This document shows positions 26,009 to 34,511 of a DNA stretch of 64,000 bases, piece after piece. The stretch's first letter is position 1. Each line of letters opens with the position of its first letter. The position numbers and the translations under genes are program-made. The DNA lies in assembly GCF_028657195.3 (NCBI RefSeq), contig NZ_JANCPR020000021.1, forward strand, positions 1 through 64,000, in the 5' to 3' direction. Source of the stretch: Streptomyces iconiensis (GTDB lineage Bacteria; Actinomycetota; Actinomycetes; Streptomycetales; Streptomycetaceae). The notes beneath the pieces are model-generated. The model was not told the origin of the DNA. It did not search any database and saw only the letters and a program-made list of their open reading frames with translations.

Positions 26009-27154
26009 TCACGCCAGGTGGCCGTGCATCGCCACATAGCGGCGGATCGGGAGTTCCGGGGCGCGCTGGACGGAGTCGGGGCGGAAGACGGCACCCTGCG
26101 CCGCCATACCCGCCAGCAGGCTCTCGGTGAGCTGCCGCGCGAGCCCGGCGCCCGGGCAGTAGTGGCGGCCTGCGCCGAACGTGTAGGAGCGGCCGGGCCC
26201 GCCCCGCTCGCGCCAGCGCAGCGGCTGCGGGAAGAGGTGCGGATCGAGGTTCGCCGTGGCCAGCCCGACCACCACCCGCTCGCCCGCCTCCAGCCGGTGC
26301 GGGCCGATGGTGACCGCCCGTTCCGGGTAGCGGCTCGTGAAGCGGAACGGTGTGGCACAGCGCAGCACTTCCTCGCGGAGCGCCGCCAGGGGGAGGGCGC
26401 GCAGGGACGCCGCGTCCAGGTACTCACCGACCGTGCCCAGGGTCGACACCACGGGGTCGTAGGCGCCGGTGACGACCTGCGCCAGGGCAGCGGTTGCCGC
26501 GTCGGGGCCGTAGCCCTCCGTGTGCCACAGCGCTGCCAGCTCTCCGAGGAAGGGCGAGCCGGCCGCGTGGCCCCTGCGTATCCCGTCATCCAGCCAGTCC
26601 CGGAGCCCGGCGACAGCGGCCAGCGCGCTCTCGGCCCGGTCCCGGTCCAATGCGGGTGTCGCCAGGTCGTGAATCAACAGGGAGCCCAGCTGGATGAGTT
26701 CGTCAGCGCTGTCGCCGACAACGGCCGCAACGGCCTCCCGCGCCAGCGGGCGCGCGACACCCTCCATCCAGTCGAACGACGTGCCCCGCAGCGAGGCGAG
26801 CCGCCGCGTGGCCGACGCTTCCCACGTGGCACGCAGACGGGCCGTCCTGAGCTGCCCGAGGCCCCGTACGACGGCCTGCCGTACACGGTCGTGGTGGTCA
26901 CCGTCCGAGAACACGGGCCACTTGGCGAAGAACTCCCGCGTGCTGCGGTACAGATGCCGCTCGTACGGACCGGCCGAGTCCAGCGCGCGTGCCTTCCTCG
27001 TGCTCAGGAGAGAGGGGCCCGTCAGCACGCTGTCGGCGTGTGCGGCGGAATAGACGTAGAGGCCGCTGCGCGATCTGAGCAGCGGGCGCTCGGCCACGGT
27101 GCGTGCGAGCAGGGGAGTGGCGTCGGCGGAGCTGTGATCGGCGAAGATGTCCAT
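26009..27154 (-). CDS. Cytochrome P450 with atypical I helix
   Basis: A 381-residue P450. The heme loop is FGAGRHYCPGAGLAR with the thiolate Cys at about residue 333, and the ExxR is in REEVLRCATPFRF. It differs in the I helix: the usual AGHETT oxygen-activation motif reads TGAYDPVVSTL, so the acid-alcohol pair is absent. Such P450s may use a substrate group instead of the Thr, or catalyse non-hydroxylation chemistry. No ferredoxin gene is adjacent. It converges with the glycosyltransferase operon, 37 bases apart. A cluster role in tailoring is likely. Confidence 0.85.
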   Translation of the reverse strand: MDIFADHSSADATPLLARTVAERPLLRSRSGLYVYSAAHADSVLTGPSLLSTRKARALDSAGPYERHLYRSTREFFAKWPVFSDGDHHDRVRQAVVRGLGQLRTARLRATWEASATRRLASLRGTSFDWMEGVARPLAREAVAAVVGDSADELIQLGSLLIHDLATPALDRDRAESALAAVAGLRDWLDDGIRRGHAAGSPFLGELAALWHTEGYGPDAATAALAQVVTGAYDPVVSTLGTVGEYLDAASLRALPLAALREEVLRCATPFRFTSRYPERAVTIGPHRLEAGERVVVGLATANLDPHLFPQPLRWRERGGPGRSYTFGAGRHYCPGAGLARQLTESLLAGMAAQGAVFRPDSVQRAPELPIRRYVAMHGHLA

Positions 27155-27439
27155 GGAGCGACCGCTCTCGTGGAGGCAGCAGTACCTGGCGCGGCGGTCA
27201 TGGTCTCAGCCGCCGCCCTGCCGCGGTAGTCGGAAGGCGGCATCTCTTGATCCGCCGCCGTGACCCCGGCCGGGCGCCCGCGTGCCCCGTGCTCGTACCC
27301 CGTACCCCGGGCTCAGGCCGTGGCGGTCCGTGTCTTGAGGGGCCCAAGCGCCGCGTGCTCGCATGGAAGGAGCCGGTAGGCGCCGGGTGGGCGCCGACGC
27401 GAAGCCGGGTGGGCGCCCTGCCGAGGAGGCCGACATCCC

Positions 27440-28201
27440 GTGAACGAGCACGCCGATCCCTCCGCCGCTTCCCTGGACACCGTCGAGGGCTGGTTCGACC
27501 CCCTGGACCAGGTCCTGTTCGCGTGGTTCCTTGAGCATCAGCGCAAGAGCGGCGTACGCGGCCATCTGCTGGAACTGGGCGCCTACATGGGCAAGAGCGC
27601 GATCCTCCTCGGCGGTCACCTGCGCGAGGGTGAGCGGCTGTTCGTCTGCGACCTGTTCGGGGACGACGCCTCGACGCGTGCGAATCAGCGGGAGAACGAG
27701 CGCTTCTACACGGGCGTCACCGAAGACGCCTTCCTCGCCAACTACCGGAGGTTCCACGCGACCCCGCCGACGGTCATCAAGGGCGACACCTCGCTCGTAC
27801 ACACCCGTGGCCTCTCGGGGGCATGCCGCTTCGTACACGTCGACGCCTCGCACCAGTACGGCAAGGTGCGGGCCGACATCGGCCTCGCCGAGGACGTGCT
27901 CACCGGGGGCCCGGGCATCGCCGCCTTCGACGACTACCGGTCCCCGCACACCCCGGGCGTCGCGCTCGCGGTGTGGGAGGCGGTGCTGAACAGAGGGCTC
28001 AACCCCGTATGCTGCTCCCGCGCCAAGCTCTACGGCACCTGGGGGGAAGCGGCGCCCACGCGGGCCGCGCTGGCGGAAGCGGCCCGCGGGTGGAGATTCG
28101 CGGAGGTGTTCGAGGAAGACCTCGACGGGCGCGGGCTGCTGCTCGTGAAGCCACACGGAAGAACGAGGCTCTTCGCGCCCCTCCCCACCGGCTCCCCGTG
28201 A
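27440..28201 (+). CDS. TylF/MycF-like or Methyltransf_24-type SAM methyltransferase
   Basis: This 253-residue protein starts at GTG 27440 with GAGGAGG upstream. The SAM motif is HLLELGAYMGKSAILLGG, followed by VCDLFGDD as the acidic motif. RFVHVDASHQYGKVRADI and AAFDDYRSP are the metal/substrate motifs seen in TylF-like sugar O-methyltransferases and cephalosporin-hydroxylase-type proteins. The C-terminal part reads GLLLVKPHGRTRLF. It faces away from the P450 across a 285-base divergent region. It may methylate a sugar hydroxyl made by the neighbouring operon, but this is not shown. Confidence 0.75.
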   Translation: MNEHADPSAASLDTVEGWFDPLDQVLFAWFLEHQRKSGVRGHLLELGAYMGKSAILLGGHLREGERLFVCDLFGDDASTRANQRENERFYTGVTEDAFLANYRRFHATPPTVIKGDTSLVHTRGLSGACRFVHVDASHQYGKVRADIGLAEDVLTGGPGIAAFDDYRSPHTPGVALAVWEAVLNRGLNPVCCSRAKLYGTWGEAAPTRAALAEAARGWRFAEVFEEDLDGRGLLLVKPHGRTRLFAPLPTGSP

Positions 28202-28296
28202 CCCGGAGCTGCCACGGTGAGTTGCCACGGTCTCCCCGGACCCCGCGTGCCCGTCGTGCCGCCGGCTCGCCACGCGCCGTCGGCTCCCGTTTGCCG

Positions 28297-29043
28297 TCAG
28301 CTCTCCATGACCTCGGACTCGCGGGTGTCGCTGCCCACCACACGGCGCGAAAGGCGTGCCAACAGGGGCGGGGAAAAGGCGAAGGCGGAGATCCGGCGCG
28401 GGAAGCACCTGCGTACGTCCTCGCGGGGATGGTCCATGTACATCGCGGGCAGGAACTCGTCCACGGGTATGAGCGCCTGCGGAAGTCCGGCCCCCAGGAA
28501 CTTCTCCGCCGCCTCCCTGCTCAGAACATAGCCACACGTCCAATAGCTGAAGCCGGCGGTGACGAAACCCGGGCCCGCTTCCCTTTCGCGCTCCGGTTCC
28601 TCCGGGAACCGCAGCAAATAGAGAAGGCCGGCCTTCGGGTGCCGTTCGAGAAGGGTGCCGATACCCGCGAGAAGGCGGTCGACGAAAAGCGGAGGGAGGC
28701 ACACATCGTCCTCCAGGACCAGGAAGAACGACGCGTCCGAGGCCACGGCGTCCTGCCAGCAGGCCAGATGGGCGAGCACGCAGCCCACCTCGCCGTACTT
28801 CATGGGCCTCTTCCAGAACGCGTTGGTCACCTCGGGCGAGGTCAGATGCCAGTCGAAGAAGCCGTATCCGTCCTGCCGCAGCGCCGCCGCGTTCAACTCA
28901 CGCCCGTCGAAATTCCGGTCCATGTCGGAGGTGTAGAGGGGACGCAGCGCGGCGGGCACCTCGCTTTCCATGTGCGTACGTCTGTCCCGGCGCCGCGGCA
29001 GATTGACCACGTAGGTTCGCAGTTGCCCCGCATCGACGTGCAT
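28297..29043 (-). CDS. GT25-like glycosyltransferase
   Basis: This 248-residue protein resembles family 25 (LPS/procollagen-type) glycosyltransferases. It starts TYVVNLPRRRDRR, carries GEVGCVLAHLACWQDAV, the metal-binding FFLVLEDDVCLPP and a later PVDEFLPAMY. No membrane helix is seen. ATG 29043 fits an AAGGGA site; the open frame begins 14 codons earlier without one. GT25 proteins are uncommon in Streptomyces, which suggests acquisition or a specialised metabolite role. It converges with the methyltransferase gene and diverges from the ABC exporter operon. Confidence 0.75.
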   Translation of the reverse strand: MHVDAGQLRTYVVNLPRRRDRRTHMESEVPAALRPLYTSDMDRNFDGRELNAAALRQDGYGFFDWHLTSPEVTNAFWKRPMKYGEVGCVLAHLACWQDAVASDASFFLVLEDDVCLPPLFVDRLLAGIGTLLERHPKAGLLYLLRFPEEPEREREAGPGFVTAGFSYWTCGYVLSREAAEKFLGAGLPQALIPVDEFLPAMYMDHPREDVRRCFPRRISAFAFSPPLLARLSRRVVGSDTRESEVMES

Positions 29044-29130
29044 GGAGTCCCTTTCGGGTGCTCTCGGTCGGTCCCGTCGGCGCATTCATGGTTGGGGCGG
29101 CGGAAATCGGCTGTCAAGAGGCGCGGCCCC

Positions 29131-29176
29131 GTATGCGGCCCCGTATACGGAGAGGCGCGGGCCCCGCACGTATACG
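29131..29176 (+). repeat. Three GTATRC-centred sites upstream of the ABC exporter
   Basis: CCCGTATGCGG (about 29129), the perfect palindrome CCGTATACGG (29141-29150) and CGTATACG (29169-29176) lie 130-180 bases before the exporter start. They recur within 46 bases and are candidate operator half-sites in the divergent region. Confidence 0.4.
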
Positions 29177-29308
29177 GGCGCTCCCGGCCGGCAGCGCGCG
29201 AACTCCCGCCCCACGCGCCGCGTGACCCCTACATTCTGAGAGGCGGAGCCGAGCGGCCCCGCCGAGGGCGAACAGGACGACACCACCGGACGAGGGGACG
29301 GACCGGAC

Positions 29309-31075
29309 ATGCCGACCGGGACACGGAACGCGCGGCCACCCGCGCTGGTCCCTCTGCTGCGCGGCCCGCTCGGCGCACACCGCGCCGGCCTCGCCGCGCT
29401 CGTCGCCGTGCAGGCCGCGCAGTCGCTCGCGTTGCTGCTGCTGCCGACGCTCTACGCCGACGTCATCGACCACGGCGTCCTCACCCGCGACACCGGCCGC
29501 GTGCTGCGCCAGGGCGGCCTGATGCTGGCCGTGACCCTGGTGCAGATCGGCTCCGCCGCCGCAGCCGTCCACCTCGGGGCGCGGATCGCCATGAGCGTCG
29601 GGCACGGGCTGCGCGCCCAGGTCTTCGCCCGCGTACAGCGCTTCTCGGGCCGCGAGATGGCCAGGTTCGGGCCCGCCTCCCTGCTGACCCGTACGACCAA
29701 CGACGTCCAGCAGGTGCAGATGCTCGTCTTCACCGCGCTGACGCTGTCGCTGGCCGCGCCTTTGACGGGGCTCGGCGGCATCGTGCTCGCGCTCGCGCAG
29801 GACGTACCGCTCTCCCTCGTCCTGATCGTGGACATCCCGCTGCTGGTGGCCGTCATCGGCTTCGTGATCAGCCGGATGGTGCCGCACACCAGGGCGATGC
29901 GGCAGCGCCTCGATTCGGTGAACCGGGTGCTGCGCGAGCAGATCACCGGCGCCAGGGTCGTCAGGGCGTTCGTACGGGAAGCCCACGAGCGGCGCAGGTT
30001 CGCCGAGGCCAACACGGGGCTCGCGGCGGCGGCCGTACGCGCCGGGCGGCTCCAGGTGTTCTTCGGCGCCACCGCCACGCTGATCTCCACCCTGGCCTCC
30101 GTCGTGGTCGTCGCCTTCGCCGGGCCCCGTATCGCGGAAGGGAACCTCGAACTCGGCTCCCTGATCGCCTTCCTGAACTACCTGGCGCTGGTCCTCGCCT
30201 CGGTGATGGTCGCGATGACCGTCTTCATGATGGCGCCGGGCGCCAAGGTCAGCGCCGCCAGGATCGGCGAGGTCCTGGGCACCGAGCCCGCCGTCGCGGA
30301 ACCCGCCGACCCGGCACCCGCGCCGACCGGACCGGGCCAACTCGACGCGGGCGGCGTCACGTTCCGCTACCCGGGCGCCGAGGAACCCGTGCTGCACGGC
30401 GTCGACCTGATCGCGCGCCCAGGACAGGTCACCGCCGTCGTCGGCTCCACCGGCAGCGGCAAGACCACGCTCGTCCACCTCATGGCGCGGCTGCTGGACG
30501 CCGACTCCGGCACGGTGACGCTCGACGGCACCGACGTACGGGCCATGCGGCGCTCCGACCTCGCGGCTGCCGTCGGCCTGGTGCCGCAGCGCGCGTACCT
30601 GTTCTCCGGCACGATCGCCTCCAACCTGCGCTACGGCGACCCAGAGGCCGACGACGACGAGCTGTGGCACGCGCTCGGCGTCGCCCAGGCGCGTGACTTC
30701 GTCGCCGCGCTGCCCGACGGGCTCGACACCGCCGTGGGACAGGGCGGCGGCACCGTCTCCGGAGGGCAGCGGCAGCGGCTGGCCCTCGCCCGCGCCCTGG
30801 TGGCCAAGCCGCGCTGCTACCTCTTCGACGACTCCTTCTCCGCCCTCGACACCGCGACCGAGGCGGCGCTGCGTGCGGCGCTGGACGAGGAGATCGGCCA
30901 CACCACCCGGCTCGTGGTCTCCCAGCGGGTGGCAGCGGTCCAGGACGCCGACCGCATCGCCGTCCTCGACTCGGGCCGGATCGAGGCCACAGGCACCCAC
31001 GCCGAACTGCTCGCGGCGAGCCCCGTCTACGCCGAGATCGTCACCTCGCAACTGACCTCCCCGGAGGCCGTATGA
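29309..31075 (+). CDS. ABC exporter half-transporter with degenerate ATPase site
   Basis: A 588-residue type IV ABC half-exporter: a six-helix membrane domain (about residues 1-310), then the nucleotide-binding domain. Walker A is GSTGSGKTT near residue 378 and the signature is VSGGQRQRL. Walker B is CYLFDDSFSALD, with Asp in place of the catalytic Glu, and the switch His reads Gln in VVSQRVAAV. This is the degenerate NBD of heterodimeric exporters such as TM287/288. Its stop overlaps the second half-transporter (ATGA). It probably exports a product of this region or a drug. Confidence 0.9.
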   Translation: MPTGTRNARPPALVPLLRGPLGAHRAGLAALVAVQAAQSLALLLLPTLYADVIDHGVLTRDTGRVLRQGGLMLAVTLVQIGSAAAAVHLGARIAMSVGHGLRAQVFARVQRFSGREMARFGPASLLTRTTNDVQQVQMLVFTALTLSLAAPLTGLGGIVLALAQDVPLSLVLIVDIPLLVAVIGFVISRMVPHTRAMRQRLDSVNRVLREQITGARVVRAFVREAHERRRFAEANTGLAAAAVRAGRLQVFFGATATLISTLASVVVVAFAGPRIAEGNLELGSLIAFLNYLALVLASVMVAMTVFMMAPGAKVSAARIGEVLGTEPAVAEPADPAPAPTGPGQLDAGGVTFRYPGAEEPVLHGVDLIARPGQVTAVVGSTGSGKTTLVHLMARLLDADSGTVTLDGTDVRAMRRSDLAAAVGLVPQRAYLFSGTIASNLRYGDPEADDDELWHALGVAQARDFVAALPDGLDTAVGQGGGTVSGGQRQRLALARALVAKPRCYLFDDSFSALDTATEAALRAALDEEIGHTTRLVVSQRVAAVQDADRIAVLDSGRIEATGTHAELLAASPVYAEIVTSQLTSPEAV

Positions 31076-32919
31076 GCACCCGAGGGCGCCCGGCACGCGG
31101 CGCCGTCGCGTTCCGCGCCACCGCGCTGCGCCTCCTCGCGACCCTGCGCGTGGACAGCACCCGCCTCGGCGGCATCGCCGCACTCGCGGTGACAGGCGTC
31201 GGCATGACCGTCCTCGTTCCCGCACTCCTCGGCGAGGCGACCGACACGGTCGTCGACGGGATGCGCGGCGACGGCATCGACTTCGCCCCGGTGCGCGCCA
31301 CCCTGCTGCTCGCGGCCGGACTCACCGTCTGCGCCTGGCTGTTCCAGGTGGCACAGGGACGGCTGATCGCGGACGTGGTGCAGCGCATGGCCTACCGGCT
31401 GCGCGAGCGGACCGAAGCCAAGCTCTCCCGGCTGCCGCTGCGCCACTTCGACACCCGCTCGCGCGGTGACGTGCTCTCACGCGTCACCAACGACATCGAC
31501 AACGTCGGCCAGACCCTCCAGCGCGTCTTCGCCCGCGTACTCGGCTCGCTCCTGCTGATCGCCGGCACGCTCGTGATGATGTTCCGGATCTCGCCGCTGC
31601 TCGCCGCCCTCGTACTGGCCGCCACCCCGGTGACCGTGCTCGCGGCCCGCGCGATCGGCCGCAGGGCCCAGCCGCAGTTCGCCCGGCAGTGGGCGGCCAC
31701 GGGAGCGCTCAGCGGGCACGTCGAAGAGATGTACACGGGGCACGAGGTGGTCACCGCCTTCGGCCGGCAGGAGGAGACGGCACGCACGCTCGCCGACCAC
31801 AACGACGAACTGCGCGCGGCGAGCGTCAGGGCACAGTTCGTCTCCGGCCTCATCGCACCGGCCACGACGTTCCTCGGCAATCTCACCTATGTGCTGGTGG
31901 CCGTCGTCGGCGGTCTCCGGGTGGCCGCGGGCGCGCTGACCATCGGCGGCATCCAGGCGTTCATCCAGTACGTGATGCAGTTCAACCAGCCGGTGACGAT
32001 GCTCGCTTCCCTCGCGGGACAGATGCAGTCAGCCGTTGCCTCGGCCGAGCGCGTCTTCGAACTGCTGGACGCCGAGGAGGAACCCCCCGACCCCGTGACC
32101 GCCGCCGCGCTGCCCGCACCGGTCACCGGCCGGGTGGTCTTCGACGCCGTCTCCTTCCGCTACGAGCCGGACGAACCGCTGATCGAGGACCTGTCGTTGA
32201 CGGTGGAGCCAGGCCGTACGGTCGCGATCGTCGGGCACACGGGCGCCGGCAAGACCACGCTGGTCAACCTGCTCCTGCGGTTCTACGAAGCGGAAGCGGG
32301 ACGGATCAGCGTGGACGGCACCGACATCACCACGCTGCCCCGCGCCGAGCTGCGGCGCACCATCGGCATGGTGCTCCAGGACACCTGGCTGTTCGGCGGC
32401 ACCGTCGCCGAGAACATCGCCTACGGCCGCCCGGACGCCTCCCGCGAGGACGTCGTCGCCGCGGCCACCGCGGTGCACGCCGACCGTCTGATCCGTACGC
32501 TCCCGGGCGGATACGACACCGTCGTCGACGGCGAGAGCGGGCTGAGCGCCGGGGAACGGCAGTTGATCACCATCGCCCGCGCCTTCCTGCTCCGGCCGGC
32601 CATCCTGGTGCTGGACGAGGCCACCAGCTCCGTCGACACCCGTACCGAGATGCTGGTGCAGGACGCCATGGCCTCGCTGCGGCGGGGCCGCACCAGCTTT
32701 GTGATCGCGCACCGGCTGTCCACCGTGCGCAGCGCCGACACCATCCTGGTCATGGAAGCTGGCCGGATCGCCGAACGCGGCACGCACCACGAGCTGCTGG
32801 CCACCAAGGGCCCCTACGCACGGCTGTACGCGGCCCAGTTCGCGCACCGGCCGGCGGCGGAGCCCGGCCGGTGGCCCGGCTCAGGCCCCGACGGCACCGC
32901 GCGTTCGGTACGGACGTGA
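31072..32919 (+). CDS. ABC exporter half-transporter with catalytic ATPase site
   Basis: This 615-residue partner of the preceding gene has Walker A GHTGAGKTT near residue 388, a normal Walker B LVLDEATSSVD and switch His in VIAHRLSTV. Its signature is altered to LSAGERQLI. The altered signature pairs with the degenerate Walker B of the partner, and the canonical Glu/His pair with the partner's intact VSGGQ. So the dimer should have exactly one hydrolytic site, as in known heterodimeric exporters. The last 25 residues are a Pro/Gly tail. Confidence 0.9.
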   Translation: MSTRGRPARGAVAFRATALRLLATLRVDSTRLGGIAALAVTGVGMTVLVPALLGEATDTVVDGMRGDGIDFAPVRATLLLAAGLTVCAWLFQVAQGRLIADVVQRMAYRLRERTEAKLSRLPLRHFDTRSRGDVLSRVTNDIDNVGQTLQRVFARVLGSLLLIAGTLVMMFRISPLLAALVLAATPVTVLAARAIGRRAQPQFARQWAATGALSGHVEEMYTGHEVVTAFGRQEETARTLADHNDELRAASVRAQFVSGLIAPATTFLGNLTYVLVAVVGGLRVAAGALTIGGIQAFIQYVMQFNQPVTMLASLAGQMQSAVASAERVFELLDAEEEPPDPVTAAALPAPVTGRVVFDAVSFRYEPDEPLIEDLSLTVEPGRTVAIVGHTGAGKTTLVNLLLRFYEAEAGRISVDGTDITTLPRAELRRTIGMVLQDTWLFGGTVAENIAYGRPDASREDVVAAATAVHADRLIRTLPGGYDTVVDGESGLSAGERQLITIARAFLLRPAILVLDEATSSVDTRTEMLVQDAMASLRRGRTSFVIAHRLSTVRSADTILVMEAGRIAERGTHHELLATKGPYARLYAAQFAHRPAAEPGRWPGSGPDGTARSVRT

Positions 32920-32931
32920 CGCGGGAGCCGC

Positions 32932-32944
32932 CGCCCGAAGGGCG
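32932..32944 (+). terminator. Short hairpin between convergent genes
   Basis: CGCCC-GAA-GGGCG forms a five-pair stem with a tri-nucleotide loop just after the ABC exporter stop and before the convergent methyltransferase end. It is a weak terminator candidate. Confidence 0.35.
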
Positions 32945-33023
32945 AAGGACCCGCAGGACATCGGCTCACAGCAACCGCGGGCAATCGGCCCCGGGACTCG
33001 CGGAGGACCGGCTCAGGCCCGGC

Positions 33024-33794
33024 TCACGGTGCGGGTTCGAGGACGATCGCCTCGTGCACGGTGGTGCGGTCGCGAGGCACCTCCGCTTCGGGCAGCGCGC
33101 GCAGCGCGTCGATCGTCGGCTGGACGATCTCCCGCCACTCGGTCTCGCCCACGTCCTGGAGGCTGGAGAAGTTGCGCCGCTCGATCTCGCGCGCCATGGC
33201 GGCGGGGGCGTGCTGGTAGGTCTGCGGCAGGTCCCGCCTGTCCGTCTGCGTGAAGCCGCACTTCTCGGCCAGCCTGAGCAGTTCTCCGGCGCCGCCCTTG
33301 TCCGAGCGTTCGCCCAGCAGCCGCACCTGCATGGCGTACACCAGTTGCCCGATCGCGTCCTCGCGGGGCCGGTTGTTCGCGGGGACGACCACCAGCCGTC
33401 CACCCGGCCGCAGCACGCGCCGGACCGCGGCCAGCGCCGTCGGCACGTCGGAGGCCAGGTGCAGCATCCAGACCGCGTAACAGCCCGCGAACGAGGCGTC
33501 CTTGAACGGGAGACGGCAGACGTCGGCGAGGGCGATCCGGCCTGGCAGCCGGTCGCGCGCGTAACCGAGCATGCCCGCCGACACATCGACGCCGCAGACG
33601 TCACGGCCGCGCCGCGCCAGCGCGCCGCCCACCAGCGCCGTGCCCACGCCGAGTTCCAGGAGCGGACCGTCGCCGAGCAGTTCGTCCATGACGCCGGCGA
33701 ACTGCTCTCCTCGCTCCTCGCCGCCTCTGCTCCTGTCGTAACGGTCAGCGATCTTGTCGAAGGGTGCGGTCGCTTGAGCAGACATGGCAGCCAT
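33024..33794 (-). CDS. Class I SAM-dependent methyltransferase (UbiE/Methyltransf_11 type)
   Basis: This 256-residue protein has motif I PLLELGVGTALVGGALARRG, VCGVDVSAGML as the acidic strand, CYAVWMLHLASD and VRRVLRPGGRLVVVPA. These are the order and spacing of Methyltransf_11 enzymes, which methylate small molecules. Residues 150-250 form a variable cap with Arg-rich helices. I chose ATG 33794; ATG 33785 is equally possible and neither has a clear ribosome site. It is divergent from another methyltransferase 105 bases away, with an AACAATTGTT palindrome between them. Confidence 0.8.
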   Translation of the reverse strand: MAAMSAQATAPFDKIADRYDRSRGGEERGEQFAGVMDELLGDGPLLELGVGTALVGGALARRGRDVCGVDVSAGMLGYARDRLPGRIALADVCRLPFKDASFAGCYAVWMLHLASDVPTALAAVRRVLRPGGRLVVVPANNRPREDAIGQLVYAMQVRLLGERSDKGGAGELLRLAEKCGFTQTDRRDLPQTYQHAPAAMAREIERRNFSSLQDVGETEWREIVQPTIDALRALPEAEVPRDRTTVHEAIVLEPAP

Positions 33795-33820
33795 GACTAT
33801 CACTGGCGCGATCGCGACAC

Positions 33821-33830
33821 AACAATTGTT
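33821..33830 (+). promoter_or_regulatory. AACAATTGTT palindrome between divergent methyltransferases
   Basis: A perfect 10-bp palindrome of seven A/T plus three other bases sits in the 105-base divergent space. It is unusual in this GC-rich DNA and well placed to control both genes. The regulator is unknown. Confidence 0.35.
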
Positions 33831-33899
33831 CCGCCGGGACACTCTCTGGTGTACTGGACGGGTCAACTGGCGCTTGAGGCACGTTAGTTGGGGGAACGC

Positions 33900-34511
33900 G
33901 TGGTCGAACTGACGGGGCCGGTGTGGTCACGGACCACTGATCTGGACTTCATGCGGAGCGACGGCCGGGGTGACCACCCGTCACGTCAGGTCGTGACACA
34001 GAGACTGGGTGAGTTGTTCGACGGGTCGTTCAGCCTGCTCGATTGCGGCGTCATGTCGGGCGTCACGTACGACGACCTCCGGCGGGCCGGGCTCGCCGTC
34101 GACTACACGGGCGTCGACATGAGCGACAGCGTGCTCGCCGACTGCCGCGAGCGGCGGCCCGAGGCGACCTGGCGCCGGATGAACGTCATGGATCTGGCCT
34201 TTCCCGACGCCTCGTTCGACGTGGCCCACTGCCGGCATGTGCTGGAGCACCTCCCGTACTACGAGACGGCCGTACGGGAGCTGTTCCGTGTGGCACGCCG
34301 TTATGTGGTGCTCTGCTTCTTCATCGTGCCGAGCGAGCCGGAGCGGCTGAGCCGGCGCCCGGCCCTCGACGGCTCGGGCTATGTGTGGCTCAACCAGTAC
34401 GCGCCCGGCCCGCTCGACCACCTGCTGCGGTCACTGGCCACGTCGGTCGAGGTGATCGACGTTCCCGAGGCCAGGCGGCCGAACCGGGTCTACGTCTGCG
34501 CCACCTCATGA
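33900..34511 (+). CDS. Class I SAM-dependent methyltransferase
   Basis: This 203-residue protein has motif I LLDCGVMSGVTYDDL, in which Cys and Met replace the usual Gly residues, followed by VDYTGVDMSDSVLADC. ASFDVAHCRHVLEHLPYYETAVRELFRVA is a typical Methyltransf_11 C-terminal block. I chose GTG 33900, preceded by GGGGGAA; TTG 33888 is the alternative. The stop overlaps the epimerase start (ATGA), so the pair probably acts together on a sugar or sugar-bearing product. Confidence 0.8.
   Translation: MVELTGPVWSRTTDLDFMRSDGRGDHPSRQVVTQRLGELFDGSFSLLDCGVMSGVTYDDLRRAGLAVDYTGVDMSDSVLADCRERRPEATWRRMNVMDLAFPDASFDVAHCRHVLEHLPYYETAVRELFRVARRYVVLCFFIVPSEPERLSRRPALDGSGYVWLNQYAPGPLDHLLRSLATSVEVIDVPEARRPNRVYVCATS

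Noticed and set aside
29114..31225. 703-codon minus-strand frame under the ABC exporter
   Set aside because: The plus-strand exporter has all ATPase motifs, and the antisense translation is Gly/Arg/Asp-rich shadow.
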